DNA of 33,583 bases. It comes from Desulfobacterales bacterium. Its GTDB lineage: Bacteria > Desulfobacterota > Desulfobacteria > Desulfobacterales > Desulfosalsimonadaceae. This document shows, in pieces, positions 24,429-32,390 of this stretch. Positions within the stretch are counted from its first letter, which is position 1. Each line of letters starts with the position of its first letter. The DNA lies in contig JAGXKN010000034.1 of assembly GCA_018335195.1 (NCBI GenBank), positions 1-33,583 of the forward strand, written 5' to 3'. Position numbers and translations under genes: made by a program. The notes beneath the pieces are model-generated. The model saw nothing but the letters and a program-made list of their open reading frames with translations. It made no database searches and was not told where the DNA came from.

Positions 24429-25517
24429 TTATCCGTTTTTCTTCTCAAAATCCTTCATAAAGGAAACCAGTTTTTCCACAGCTTCCACTGTGGCGGCATT
24501 GTAAATCGAGGCCCGGCAGCCGCCCACGGAGCGATGGCCTTTTAAGCCGCCCAGCCCGTTTTGCGCGGCCTCGTCAATGAACTTCTTTTCCAGGTCCTCG
24601 CTGGGCAGCCGGAAAGTGACGTTCATCAGCGAGCGGCTGTCCTTGTCCGCGGTGCCCCGGTAAAAACTGCTTTCGTCCATGGCGGAATAAAGGATATCCG
24701 CCTTTTTGCGGTTGATCTTCTCCATTTCCCCCAGGCCGCCGATGGTTTCCTCCAGCCATTTTAGCACGAGCTGCACCGTGTATACGGCAAAGCAGGGCGG
24801 GGTGTTGTACATGGAATTTTTTTCCACGTGGGTCCGGTAATCCAGCATGGTGGGCAGCCCGTCGGGAATCAGTTTTAACATGTCGTCGCGTACGATCACC
24901 ATGCAGACGCCTGCCGGCCCGATGTTTTTCTGGGCGCCGGCATACACGAGCCCGAATCTGGACATATCGAACGGGCGGCACATGAAATCTGAAGACATGT
25001 CTGCGAACATGGGCACATTGCCGGTATCCGGAAACTGGTCCCACTGGGTGCCCTTGATGGTGTTGTTGGAGGTGATGTGCACGTATGCGGCATCCGGGGA
25101 AAATGAAAATTCCTTGGGGATGTAGGCGAAATTGCGGTCCTCGGAGGAGGCGGCCACATTGTGATTTTTATTCTGGATTTGCGCTTCCTTGATCGCCTTG
25201 GTGGACCAGGAGCCGGTGTTGAGATAGTCGGCCTTGCGGCCGCCTGCCAGAAAGTTCATCGGGATCATGGCAAACTGCATGCTGGCCCCGCCCTGCAGGA
25301 AAAGCACGTGGTAGTCATCTCCGATATTGAGCAGTCTTTTGGTGCGGGCAACCGCATCGTTGATCACGTTGTCAAAGTCTTTTGAGCGGTGGCTGATTTC
25401 CAGAATTGACATGCAGCAGTTCTGAAAATCAAGTACATTGGCCTGAAGTTCCTTTAATACCGGTTCCGGGAGGGCCGCGGGTCCCGCATTGAAATTGCAG
25501 ATACGGTTTTCAGCCAT
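24429..25517 (-). CDS. serC: Phosphoserine aminotransferase
   Basis: SerC is a PLP enzyme that makes 3-phosphoserine from 3-phosphohydroxypyruvate and glutamate in serine synthesis. The 362-residue protein shows the family start NFNAGPAALPEPVL, ISHRSKDF, LFLQGGASMQF and the PLP lysine K197 in YAGAQKNIGPAG. I placed the start at 25517, where AGGAG is seven bases upstream. An ATG two codons earlier is too close to that site, and the longer open frame to 25649 lacks family sequence. Serine supplies C1 units through glycine hydroxymethyltransferase, a loose link to folate metabolism. It diverges from hisD. Confidence 0.96.
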   Translation of the reverse strand: MAENRICNFNAGPAALPEPVLKELQANVLDFQNCCMSILEISHRSKDFDNVINDAVARTKRLLNIGDDYHVLFLQGGASMQFAMIPMNFLAGGRKADYLNTGSWSTKAIKEAQIQNKNHNVAASSEDRNFAYIPKEFSFSPDAAYVHITSNNTIKGTQWDQFPDTGNVPMFADMSSDFMCRPFDMSRFGLVYAGAQKNIGPAGVCMVIVRDDMLKLIPDGLPTMLDYRTHVEKNSMYNTPPCFAVYTVQLVLKWLEETIGGLGEMEKINRKKADILYSAMDESSFYRGTADKDSRSLMNVTFRLPSEDLEKKFIDEAAQNGLGGLKGHRSVGGCRASIYNAATVEAVEKLVSFMKDFEKKNG

Positions 25518-25608
25518 ATACATTCTCCTTTGATTGACGTTTTTAACCTCTTTCTTGTCACTGCAAAATTTAGAACCATGACAAATCAGTGGATAAAAGT
25601 CAATAGCC

Positions 25609-25626
25609 TTTGAGAATATGTCCAAA
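25609..25626. promoter_or_regulatory. Imperfect operator-like palindrome between serC and hisD
   Basis: TTTGAGAATATGTCCAAA matches the centre of the perfect palindrome upstream of the DUF134 gene (27069-27086) at 15 of 18 positions. It sits between divergent serC and hisD, about 90 bases before the serC start. It may be a second site for the same regulator, although one match could be chance. Confidence 0.35.
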
Positions 25627-25735
25627 TCTTCCGTGCGGACCATTGACATCGCGGGCTGTATCCCGTAATAGAGAAAAACCGTTGTTATTTTTTGGATAAA
25701 ATTTGTGCCACCCCAGCAAAACGGAGTGAAACCTG

Positions 25736-27049
25736 ATGGAAGTATGGACCTATCCGTCCGAATCTGCTGAAAATCGGATCAAGGCCATTCTCGGGCGCGG
25801 CCTGGACTATGGCACCGGGGATTACGAGAATGTATCGCGCATCGTCGACGATATCCGCCAAAATGGAGATGACGCGTTGATTCAATACGCCCGGAAGTTT
25901 GATGCCCCTGAAATGCGCGTTTCCATGCTTCGGGTTACCGACGCGGAGATGGCGGAAGCCGAAAAAAGCTTGGATGCGGAATTCATTTCCGCCCTGAACC
26001 GTGCGGCCTCCCGGATCGAAGCCTTTCATCGCCGCCAGTTGCGAAAATCCTGGTTCGCCGCGGACCGGGACGGGGTTTTTCTCGGTCAGCTTGTCAATGC
26101 CGTGGATGCGGCCGGCATTTATGTGCCCGGCGCGAAGGGGGGAACCACCCCGCTGGTTTCCTCTGTGCTCATGGGCGCGATTCCCGCGGCCATTGCCGGG
26201 GTGAAACGGGTGGTGATGGTCACGCCGCCCACGGCCGAGGGTTCGGTTGACCCCCACCTGCTGGCTGCGGCCCGGGCGGCCGGGGTGGATGAAATTTACA
26301 AGACCGGCAGCGCCTGGGCGATTGCCGCCCTGGCATACGGCACGCAAACCATTGCGCCGGTGGATGTGATCGTCGGACCCGGAAATATTTTTGTGACCCT
26401 GGCCAAGAAAATTGTTTCCGGCAAAGTGGGTATTGACATGATTGCCGGTCCCAGCGAAATCCTGGTGGTGGCAGATGGGGCGGCCAATCCGGCTTATGTG
26501 GCCTCAGACATGCTTTCCCAGGCAGAGCACGATCCCCTGTCGTCGGCGATACTGATTACCTCTTCGGCCGCCCTGGCAGAAGCCGCGGCCGGGCAGATCC
26601 GGGAGCAGCTTGCGCAACTGCGGCGAAAAGATATCGCCCAACAATCCCTGGCCGATTACGGGGCGGTTTTCGTGGTCCCGGATCTGGATACAGCAATGGA
26701 ACTGGCCAACCGTATTGCCCCGGAGCACCTGGAAATTCAGACGGCCGATCCGTTTTCACTGCTGGCATCCGTGAAAAATGCCGGAGCGGTGTTTCTGGGC
26801 GGATATACCCCGGAGCCGGTCGGGGACTATGTGGCCGGCCCCAATCACGTTTTGCCCACAGGCGGCAGCGCGCGCTTTTCCTCAGCCCTTTCGGTGGAGT
26901 GTTTCCTTAAGCAGACCAGTGTGGTATATTATTCCCAGACGGCATTTTGCCGGGAAGCCGCTGATATTATCAGGCTGGCGGAAATCGAGGGCCTGGACGC
27001 CCATGCCGGATCCGTAAAAAACCGGCTGGAAGACTTGACAAGAAAATAG
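25736..27049 (+). CDS. hisD: Histidinol dehydrogenase
   Basis: HisD oxidises histidinol to histidine in two NAD-dependent steps, the end of histidine synthesis. The 437-residue protein has the usual length and motifs: [45 protein letters not shown], the zinc-site stretch SQAEHDP and IAPEHLEI with the catalytic Glu-His pair. ATG 25736 follows ACGGAGTG. No other his gene is adjacent, so histidine genes are scattered here. A TTGACA at 25643-25648 may be part of its promoter but the matching -10 is poor. Its last codons contain the -35 of the next promoter. Confidence 0.97.
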   Translation: MEVWTYPSESAENRIKAILGRGLDYGTGDYENVSRIVDDIRQNGDDALIQYARKFDAPEMRVSMLRVTDAEMAEAEKSLDAEFISALNRAASRIEAFHRRQLRKSWFAADRDGVFLGQLVNAVDAAGIYVPGAKGGTTPLVSSVLMGAIPAAIAGVKRVVMVTPPTAEGSVDPHLLAAARAAGVDEIYKTGSAWAIAALAYGTQTIAPVDVIVGPGNIFVTLAKKIVSGKVGIDMIAGPSEILVVADGAANPAYVASDMLSQAEHDPLSSAILITSSAALAEAAAGQIREQLAQLRRKDIAQQSLADYGAVFVVPDLDTAMELANRIAPEHLEIQTADPFSLLASVKNAGAVFLGGYTPEPVGDYVAGPNHVLPTGGSARFSSALSVECFLKQTSVVYYSQTAFCREAADIIRLAEIEGLDAHAGSVKNRLEDLTRK

Positions 27050-27063
27050 ACAGGTCCTATTAT
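27035..27063 (+). promoter_or_regulatory. Sigma-70 promoter of the DUF134-mrp operon
   Basis: TTGACA (27035-27040), a 17-base spacer and TATTAT (27058-27063) form a near-consensus promoter that begins within the end of hisD. The predicted start of transcription falls at about 27070, inside the palindrome at 27068-27087, a good position for repression. Confidence 0.7.
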
Positions 27064-27067
27064 ATAA

Positions 27068-27087
27068 TTTTGAGAATATTCTCAAAA
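27068..27087. promoter_or_regulatory. Perfect 20-base palindromic operator upstream of DUF134
   Basis: TTTTGAGAATATTCTCAAAA is its own reverse complement. It covers the predicted transcription start and ends just before the AAGGAG ribosome site. The adjacent gene encodes a helix-turn-helix protein, so autoregulation is the simplest reading. A related site is at 25609-25626. Confidence 0.7.
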
Positions 27088-27097
27088 AAGGAGAGAT

Positions 27098-27529
27098 ATG
27101 GGCAGACCCCACAAAAAACGAAACGTTTCTTATAATCCGAATGTCAGCTATTTTAAGCCCCGCGGCATTCCCATGAAGGAACTGCTGGAAAGCCGTTTGA
27201 CAGTGGATGAGTGCGAGGCGATTCGTCTGGCCGACTACGAGGGGCTTTCCCATGAGGCCGCAGGCGAAAGCATGGGCGTGTCCCGGGCAACATTCGGCCG
27301 GATTATCGAGCAGGCAAGAAAGGTGGTCGCCGATGCCCTGATCAAAGGCAAGGCCATCCGGATTGAAGGCGGTGCGTATCAGTTTGTGGAAACCGAGCGC
27401 CGGTTTGCCTGCAAGTCATGCCGTCATCAATGGGTAGAGCCCTGCGGCACCGGCAGACCGTCGATTTGTCCGGAATGCGGGGTTGAAGCGGTGGGCCGTA
27501 TCCGCATGGGCAATGCCAAAGCCTGTTGA
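27098..27529 (+). CDS. DUF134 helix-turn-helix protein with C-terminal CxxC pairs
   Basis: This 143-residue protein belongs to the DUF134 family, typical of anaerobes and often next to Mrp ATPases or iron-molybdenum cofactor-type proteins. It opens with MGRP and then RGIPMKELL, and has a sigma-70 region 4-like helix-turn-helix at about 50-78 (GLSHEAAGESMGVSRATFGR). The C-terminal tail adds two CxxC pairs, C105/C108 and C124/C127, a likely zinc or iron site that many DUF134 proteins lack. ATG 27098 follows AAGGAGAGAT. It is the first gene of an operon with mrp. A role as a metal- or cluster-responsive regulator is inferred. Confidence 0.88.
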   Translation: MGRPHKKRNVSYNPNVSYFKPRGIPMKELLESRLTVDECEAIRLADYEGLSHEAAGESMGVSRATFGRIIEQARKVVADALIKGKAIRIEGGAYQFVETERRFACKSCRHQWVEPCGTGRPSICPECGVEAVGRIRMGNAKAC

Positions 27530-27606
27530 TGCGGATCTCCAATATCGTTGAAATCGGTACAAGGGTTTTTGAGTTGTCATCCAAGTTGATATAAGGAGTT
27601 GTAACC

Positions 27607-28482
27607 ATGGCAAATTGTGATCAGGGCGGCTGCAGCGCGCAAAACCCGCAGCAGCAGCAACAGCAAAAACAGCAGGAACAGCAGGAACAGTCTGTGAAAG
27701 AAACCCTGGCGCAGATCAAGCATAAGTTTCTGGTGATGAGCGGCAAGGGCGGCGTCGGAAAGACCAGCGTTTCCGTGAACCTGGCCATGGCCCTGGCGGA
27801 AAAAGGTTACCGCGTGGGAATTATGGACGTGGACGTCCATGGGCCGGATGTTCCGCGAATGCTCGGTTTGACAGGACTGCTTACCGGGGACGGCAAAAAG
27901 CTTTCCCCCATGCGCTATTCCGATAACCTGGCCGCCATATCCATTGAGGGACTAATGCCGGACAAGGATTCCGCGGTGATCTGGCGGGGGCCGTTGAAGC
28001 ATTCGGCCATAACCCAGTTCGTTTCTGACGTGGATTGGGGCTCCCTGGATTTTCTGATCGTGGACTCTCCCCCCGGCACCGGGGATGAGCCCATGAGCGT
28101 GGCCCAGACCATACCGGATGCCCAGGCCATCATCGTGACCACCCCCCAGGAAGTGGCACTTTCAGACGTGCGAAAGTCGATTAACTTTTGCAACAAGGTG
28201 CAGATTTCGGTTTTCGGGCTGATTGAGAATATGAGCGGTTATGTCTGCCCGCACTGCGGCGAGGCAATTGACCTGTTCGGCTCGGGCGGCGGCGAGAAGA
28301 CCGCCCAGCAGTTCGGGCTGACTTTTCTGGGCCGCATCCCGTTTGAACCCAACCTGGTCAAGGCCGGTGATGCCGGACAGTCCTATATGACGGCATATGC
28401 CGATTCCGCAGTGACAAAGGCACTGGATCAGATCGTGGACCGGATGGGGGACCTGGTTACGGTACAGGCAAACGCGGATTAA
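27607..28482 (+). CDS. mrp: Mrp/NBP35-type iron-sulfur carrier ATPase
   Basis: Mrp ATPases bind and transfer [4Fe-4S] clusters to apoproteins. The 291-residue protein has a Cys-bearing N-terminus (C4, C9), a Gln-rich linker at 15-28 made mostly of CAG/CAA codons, a deviant Walker A GKGGVGKTS (46-54), DVDVHGPDVPRMLG, VDSPPGTGDEP and the cluster-binding C214/C217 pair in VCPHCG. The N-terminal cysteines resemble the NBP35 type. ATG 27607 follows AAGGAGTTGTAACC. It lies 77 bases after the DUF134 gene and its stop overlaps that of pfp by four bases on the other strand. It would serve the many iron-sulfur proteins encoded here. Confidence 0.95.
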   Translation: MANCDQGGCSAQNPQQQQQQKQQEQQEQSVKETLAQIKHKFLVMSGKGGVGKTSVSVNLAMALAEKGYRVGIMDVDVHGPDVPRMLGLTGLLTGDGKKLSPMRYSDNLAAISIEGLMPDKDSAVIWRGPLKHSAITQFVSDVDWGSLDFLIVDSPPGTGDEPMSVAQTIPDAQAIIVTTPQEVALSDVRKSINFCNKVQISVFGLIENMSGYVCPHCGEAIDLFGSGGGEKTAQQFGLTFLGRIPFEPNLVKAGDAGQSYMTAYADSAVTKALDQIVDRMGDLVTVQANAD

Positions 28483-30578
28483 CCGCTGCGGGCCAGCTCG
28501 TTTAAAATCAGCGTGATGGGCCGGGCATCCTCGCTTTCCCCGGAATACCGGATGGGCCCGGGGCGCCGGTAGCAGTCCGCCCCGGGCTTATCTGCCAGCC
28601 ACTTGTCCCGCATGGCGGAAAACACCCGGAACGCCGGGGATTCGATGTCGACCAGGGACTTTTCCAGCACCAGGGAGAGTTTGCCCTGGCGTTCTTCCAG
28701 GTGCATCAGCGGGGCAATGGGGATCCCCAGGGGCTCCCAGTTGTCAAAGGTGCCCTCAAGATTCTTGATGGCCGCCATCTGGCCGGTGCACCCGTTTGCC
28801 ACCAGGGAAAAAACCGTGCGTCCCAGGTTGTAGGTATAGGTGCAGTCAAACCAGGTGGGATCATTGCCCCGGCCGTCATAGCCGTAGAAATGGTTCTGGG
28901 TCTTGAATTTCGGCACCGAGGCCTTGTATATTTTTTCAACCGCCCCGGGAATTTCCTGGTCATCTGTGATTGCGCCCGCTTTGGCCAGGGTCTGCTTTAA
29001 GGTTTTCATGGATACCACGGCTTCCCTGACCATCAGGAACCGGTCCTCTCCCGGATAGTTTCGAAACAGGGCAGGGCCGTAAGTTTCAGGGTCCAGGCCG
29101 CCTTTTTCCATGGTGCGCCGGTACCACCCGCGTTCAATCCCGACCTTGTAAACACCTCTTTCCGCGAGAATTTCCAGGTAGTCCCGGACCAGCCCCATGA
29201 TGACCTTGTCGGTTTCCACCTGGGAGAACTGGAAGTTGCCGTGGCTGTCGCGCTCCGTGAGCAGGCCTTCCTGGAAAAAGGGCGGCAGCACGTTAAACAG
29301 GTCGTCATCTCGGGTGTTCCATACCGAGAAGGTGTTGTTCTCCCTTGCCATCCGGGCCATGCGCCGCAGATAATCAAGCTTGTCGTCAAGCGTGGGAAAC
29401 TCGGAGTGAAAATCCGTGTCATGAGTCTGGTTATAGTCCGCGATAATGGTGTTGAGCTTGATGATAAAGACCTGGATCTCGTTGATGAATTCCAGCAAAC
29501 CCTCGGGCATGACAATCACGCCGTAATTCTTGCCCACTGCCGCCCGCCGCACGATGCCGTCGCAGATCAGGCGCGAGACGTGCCGAAGCGTCATGCCGTA
29601 GGCGGTGTAATCTGTGGTGCCCTGTTCTTCAGCTTTCCGGATGCGCTCGGTATCCACGAAATCCGCGACTTCCTCGCCGATCAGGGTGATATTGGGATGT
29701 ACCTGGAGCCCGACTTCCAGGGCCAGGTGGCTGGCCACCCGTCCCATGACCTTGCAGATGTGCCAATATTTCACGTCTGAACTGCAGTCTGCGCACAGGT
29801 TGCTGATGTTGTGGGAAAACGCCCGGGCCGCGGTATGAAATCCGAAGGACATGGCACAGAGCAGGTTGCTGTTTTTGTCCCGGACCTGGATATCGCCGTC
29901 AATGGTCTTTGGTACGCCGATAATCTGGATGCCGTCGTTGTAAAGCTCCTGGGCCAGGAATGCGGCGTTGGTGTTGGAATCATCCCCGCCCACGATCACC
30001 AGGGCGTCCAGGTTCAGCTGCCGGCAGTTTTCCCGGGCCCGGGCCATTTTAGCGGGGGTGTCGATCTTTGTCCGGCCGGTGCCGATCATGGTAAATCCGC
30101 CCAGGTTTCGGAATTCGTTGACTTTTTCCCTGGTGATTGCCGTGTAATTGTTTTCCAGGACCCCGTCTGGGCCCCAGAGAAATCCGAAAAGGCGGCTGTC
30201 GGCGTTTGCTTCGGACATGGCGTCAAACACGCCGGCAATTACGTTGTGCCCGCCGGGCGCCGGGCCGCCTGAAAACACGATGCCGACGTTTAATTGCCGG
30301 TCGTAGGGCTTTGCACCGGGTTCCGGGGAGGTGCCGCCGACAATGCGCTGCACGGGATTATCTATGATGTCGGGCAGTTTTTCCCGGGCCGAGGGGTGAA
30401 TCTTGAAACCATAGCCGGGTTCGGTTTCCAGGCGGGTATACGGCGTGGTAAACACTTCGCACAGGGGCGGAACAAACTGCAGCCGTTCGTTTAATACCGT
30501 ATTTTTATCACTGGTGGCCTTTTTTACTTCCGGGTGTTCCAGAAATCGGTCTGTGTCTGCAGGGTGCGCTTCGCTCAT
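28479..30578 (-). CDS. pfp: Pyrophosphate-dependent 6-phosphofructokinase (long form)
   Basis: This enzyme phosphorylates fructose 6-phosphate using PPi, reversibly, so it can work in glycolysis or gluconeogenesis. The PPi signature is clear: GGDD (197-200), where ATP enzymes have GGDG, and PKTIDGD (223-229). The 699-residue protein is longer than typical bacterial forms (about 400-550) and resembles the long plant-like group, with an extended C-terminal half. I chose ATG 30578, after GGAGAAAGGCG. A longer open frame starts at 30701, but that lies upstream of the promoter found at 30670-30697. Its stop overlaps that of mrp. PPi use fits a sulfate reducer, since sulfate activation releases PPi. 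Confidence 0.93.
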   Translation of the reverse strand: MSEAHPADTDRFLEHPEVKKATSDKNTVLNERLQFVPPLCEVFTTPYTRLETEPGYGFKIHPSAREKLPDIIDNPVQRIVGGTSPEPGAKPYDRQLNVGIVFSGGPAPGGHNVIAGVFDAMSEANADSRLFGFLWGPDGVLENNYTAITREKVNEFRNLGGFTMIGTGRTKIDTPAKMARARENCRQLNLDALVIVGGDDSNTNAAFLAQELYNDGIQIIGVPKTIDGDIQVRDKNSNLLCAMSFGFHTAARAFSHNISNLCADCSSDVKYWHICKVMGRVASHLALEVGLQVHPNITLIGEEVADFVDTERIRKAEEQGTTDYTAYGMTLRHVSRLICDGIVRRAAVGKNYGVIVMPEGLLEFINEIQVFIIKLNTIIADYNQTHDTDFHSEFPTLDDKLDYLRRMARMARENNTFSVWNTRDDDLFNVLPPFFQEGLLTERDSHGNFQFSQVETDKVIMGLVRDYLEILAERGVYKVGIERGWYRRTMEKGGLDPETYGPALFRNYPGEDRFLMVREAVVSMKTLKQTLAKAGAITDDQEIPGAVEKIYKASVPKFKTQNHFYGYDGRGNDPTWFDCTYTYNLGRTVFSLVANGCTGQMAAIKNLEGTFDNWEPLGIPIAPLMHLEERQGKLSLVLEKSLVDIESPAFRVFSAMRDKWLADKPGADCYRRPGPIRYSGESEDARPITLILNELARSG

Positions 30579-30669
30579 GTCGCCTTTCTCCGTATCGCTG
30601 TTTGATGAGAAAAACAATCCGGGCCGTTGGAAAATAAAGGCCGCGCAAAAAATATACGTAAATATGGGC

Positions 30670-30697
30670 AGTATATTCACAGGCGCCGGTGTGTCAA
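30670..30697 (-). promoter_or_regulatory. Sigma-70 promoter of pfp
   Basis: Read on the minus strand, TTGACA (30697-30692) is followed after 16 bases by TATACT (30675-30670). It lies about 90 bases before the pfp ATG and rules out the longer upstream start. Confidence 0.7.
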
Positions 30698-30844
30698 GCA
30701 AATCGTTTTCGGGGGAACCTTTCTTGTCATGCCCGAAAAGGAGACAGTTCGTTTGAAATTCGGCAAGAGTGCCGTTATTTTAAGTAAACGCGATTTGCCA
30801 ATCTAACCATGACAGTTGCGGAAAAAGCTGATTATACCGTCAGG

Positions 30845-30986
30845 GCGGTATTTTTGCAGAAAGGAATCCGCAGGGCTGATCGGCGGCGCGAAAAAGGCGT
30901 TTCCTCGCTCCAGGAGCCTCCTGGAGACTCAATTTCCGCTCGGAAACCCGCTTTTCCGCACCGCCGTCAGGGCAACGAAGTGCAAT
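30845..30986. repeat. Long palindromic intergenic repeat, copy 2
   Basis: This matches 1251-1403 in its ends and in the core GCGAAAAAGGCGTTTCCTCG and AATTTCCGCTCGGAAA. Its apex is a perfect inverted repeat, CTCCAGGAG-C-CTCCTGGAG (30908-30926), which is degenerate in copy 1. The outer arms pair GGCTGATCGGCGG with CCGCCGTCAGGGC. Both copies sit upstream of a plus-strand gene. Confidence 0.8.
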
Positions 30987-31067
30987 TTCGTGAGAGCGCA
31001 AATCCCGGGGAATGCATCGTTTTATCGTACGTGAAATTCCGCGGGGATGCAGCGCAACGTAGATCTT

Positions 31068-31089
31068 GGACTTTTTGCGAAGCCATCAA
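31068..31089 (+). repeat. 22-base intergenic repeat, copy B
   Basis: GGACTTTTTGCGAAGCCATC plus AA matches 7325-7346 at 20 of 22 bases and ends 24 bases before the next start codon, just ahead of its ribosome site. Confidence 0.6.
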
Positions 31090-31112
31090 CCATAACCAAA
31101 GGAGACGGAGAA

Positions 31113-31502
31113 ATGGAACAGGACTTGAAAAAGTATTTTGAAGAAACCGAGGGCACCGGTGTGCTGGCCACTGCCGGGGGAAACGGAGATGTCAATGCAG
31201 CCGTGTATGCCCGGCCGCATATATTCGAGGACGGCACCGCGGCCATGATCATGCGCAACCGCCTGACCCGGAAGTACCTGCAGGAAAATCCAAAGGCGGC
31301 CTTCCTGTTTATGGAAAAGGGACCGGGATACAAGGGCTGCCGGCTGTATCTGACAAAAACGGCCGAGGACACGGACCCGGAAAAGATCAAGGAGCTCAGG
31401 CGGCGGTGTCCGACAACGGACACGGATCCGGGCAATACGGAAATCTATCTGGTGACCTTCCGGGTGGACAAGGTTCTGCCGCTTGTGGGGCCGGGCGCAT
31501 AG
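31113..31502 (+). CDS. Pyridoxamine 5'-phosphate oxidase-like flavin-binding protein
   Basis: This 129-residue protein has the split-barrel pattern of the PNPOx-like family: GTGVLATAGGNGDVNAAVYA, MIMRNRLTRKYLQENP and AAFLFME. Small members usually bind FMN, F420 or haem and act as reductases, or have unknown roles. It is too short for true pyridoxamine phosphate oxidase. I placed the start at ATG 31113, after GGAGACGGAG; the open frame upstream runs into repeat sequence. A rubredoxin-like membrane protein follows after 36 bases, which suggests that the pair handles electrons or oxygen stress. Confidence 0.85.
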   Translation: MEQDLKKYFEETEGTGVLATAGGNGDVNAAVYARPHIFEDGTAAMIMRNRLTRKYLQENPKAAFLFMEKGPGYKGCRLYLTKTAEDTDPEKIKELRRRCPTTDTDPGNTEIYLVTFRVDKVLPLVGPGA

Positions 31503-31538
31503 CCGCGTATGGGATGAATTGGAAAGGAGATGCTTGAT

Positions 31539-32246
31539 ATGAAAAAGTGGCGTTGCACGGTATGCAATTATATTCACGAGGGAGCGGCGCCGCCGGAGAA
31601 GTGCCCGGTCTGCGGGGCGGATAAAAGCAAGTTCGTGGAAGTCTCCGAGCAGGAGGCCGCAGATATCCAGGCAGCCAAGACCGAAAAGCAGCTTGAGCGG
31701 GAACGCGCCATGGTGGAAAAGGCCCGCCACGCAGATCAGGGGCAGGAAAAACCCGGGAGTGTATCGGAGCCGGCTGCGGCTTCAAAACAAACGGCCCGGC
31801 CGGCGGGATGGATGGAATTTGCAAATGAGCAGATGATCAGGCATCATGCCCACCCCATGTCCGTGCACATCCCCAACGGGGTTTTACCGGTATCCGTGCT
31901 TTTCGTGCTGCTGGCAATCCTGGTTTCCGCGGAAACGCTTGCGGCAGCGGCGTTTTACAACAGCGTCGTGGTCCTGGTCTCCATGCCCGCGGTGCTTTAT
32001 ACCGGGTATAACGCCTGGCAGCACAAATTCGGCGGCAATCTGACGCCGATTTTTACGGCAAAGATTGCGGCTGCGGCGGTTGTGGCAGTCACTTGCCTGC
32101 TGGTGGTGCTGTGGTATTTGTTTAACCCGGAAATCCTGGCCGGCGGTGCGGCCCGCCAGGCCGGCTTCGTGCTGCTCAACCTGGTCATGCTGGCAGCCGC
32201 CATCGTGGCCGGCCTGATCGGCGGGAAGCTGGTGTTTAAGGATTAG
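31539..32246 (+). CDS. Rubredoxin-like domain fused to a four-helix membrane protein (DUF2231-like)
   Basis: The first 30 residues of this 235-residue protein are a rubredoxin-like iron site: [10 protein letters not shown] (C6, C9) and CPVCGA (C22, C25), as in rubrerythrin tails. A charged, helical linker (35-90) follows. Four hydrophobic segments at about 114-131, 140-158, 174-195 and 207-228 follow a His-rich stretch, [13 protein letters not shown] (102-114), typical of DUF2231 membrane proteins; these histidines could bind haem. I chose ATG 31539, nine bases after AGGAG; the ATG at 31530 abuts that site. It may pass electrons between the membrane and the neighbouring flavin protein. No transport or catalytic motif is visible. 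Confidence 0.8.
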   Translation: MKKWRCTVCNYIHEGAAPPEKCPVCGADKSKFVEVSEQEAADIQAAKTEKQLERERAMVEKARHADQGQEKPGSVSEPAAASKQTARPAGWMEFANEQMIRHHAHPMSVHIPNGVLPVSVLFVLLAILVSAETLAAAAFYNSVVVLVSMPAVLYTGYNAWQHKFGGNLTPIFTAKIAAAAVVAVTCLLVVLWYLFNPEILAGGAARQAGFVLLNLVMLAAAIVAGLIGGKLVFKD

Positions 32247-32262
32247 GTGCACCGGCAGCTGC

Positions 32263-32287
32263 GGGGACAGATTTTAAATCTGTCCCC
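32263..32287. repeat. Perfect 25-base hairpin
   Basis: GGGGACAGATTT and AAATCTGTCCCC are exact inverse copies around a single T. It lies 16 bases after the rubredoxin-like gene. No T-run follows, so it could be an RNA-stabilising stem or repeat rather than a terminator by itself. Confidence 0.65.
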
Positions 32288-32312
32288 GGTGGCGCGCAGG
32301 ATCGGAAATAAA

Positions 32313-32352
32313 AAAGGCCCGGATTTCGAAACTTCTCGAAATCCGGGCTTTT
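32313..32352. terminator. Bidirectional terminator between the rubredoxin-like gene and the porin
   Basis: GCCCGGATTTCGA (32317-32329) pairs exactly with TCGAAATCCGGGC (32336-32348), with an A-run before and TTTT after. It can end transcripts of both convergent genes. Confidence 0.9.
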
Positions 32353-32390
32353 GCGCTTTGATTAAAGGATAATCGCTCTATCCTCTCGGC

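Larger units (their letters stand above)
30579..31112. other. Intergenic region between pfp and the PNPOx-like gene
   Basis: These 534 bases hold the pfp promoter (30670-30697), the second copy of the long palindromic repeat (30845-30986) and the second copy of the 22-base repeat (31068-31089). Short open frames running through it are explained by the repeats. I find no RNA gene. Confidence 0.6.

Noticed and set aside
24243-24545. Open frame of 100 codons between fadA and serC
   Set aside because: It is made by the inverted repeat and the end of serC read backwards.
25643-25671. TTGACA before hisD as a full promoter
   Set aside because: The -35 is perfect but nothing close to TATAAT stands at 16-18 bases.
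30579-30701. N-terminal extension of the phosphofructokinase to 30701
   Set aside because: It lies upstream of and across a near-consensus promoter, has no ribosome site and is not family sequence.
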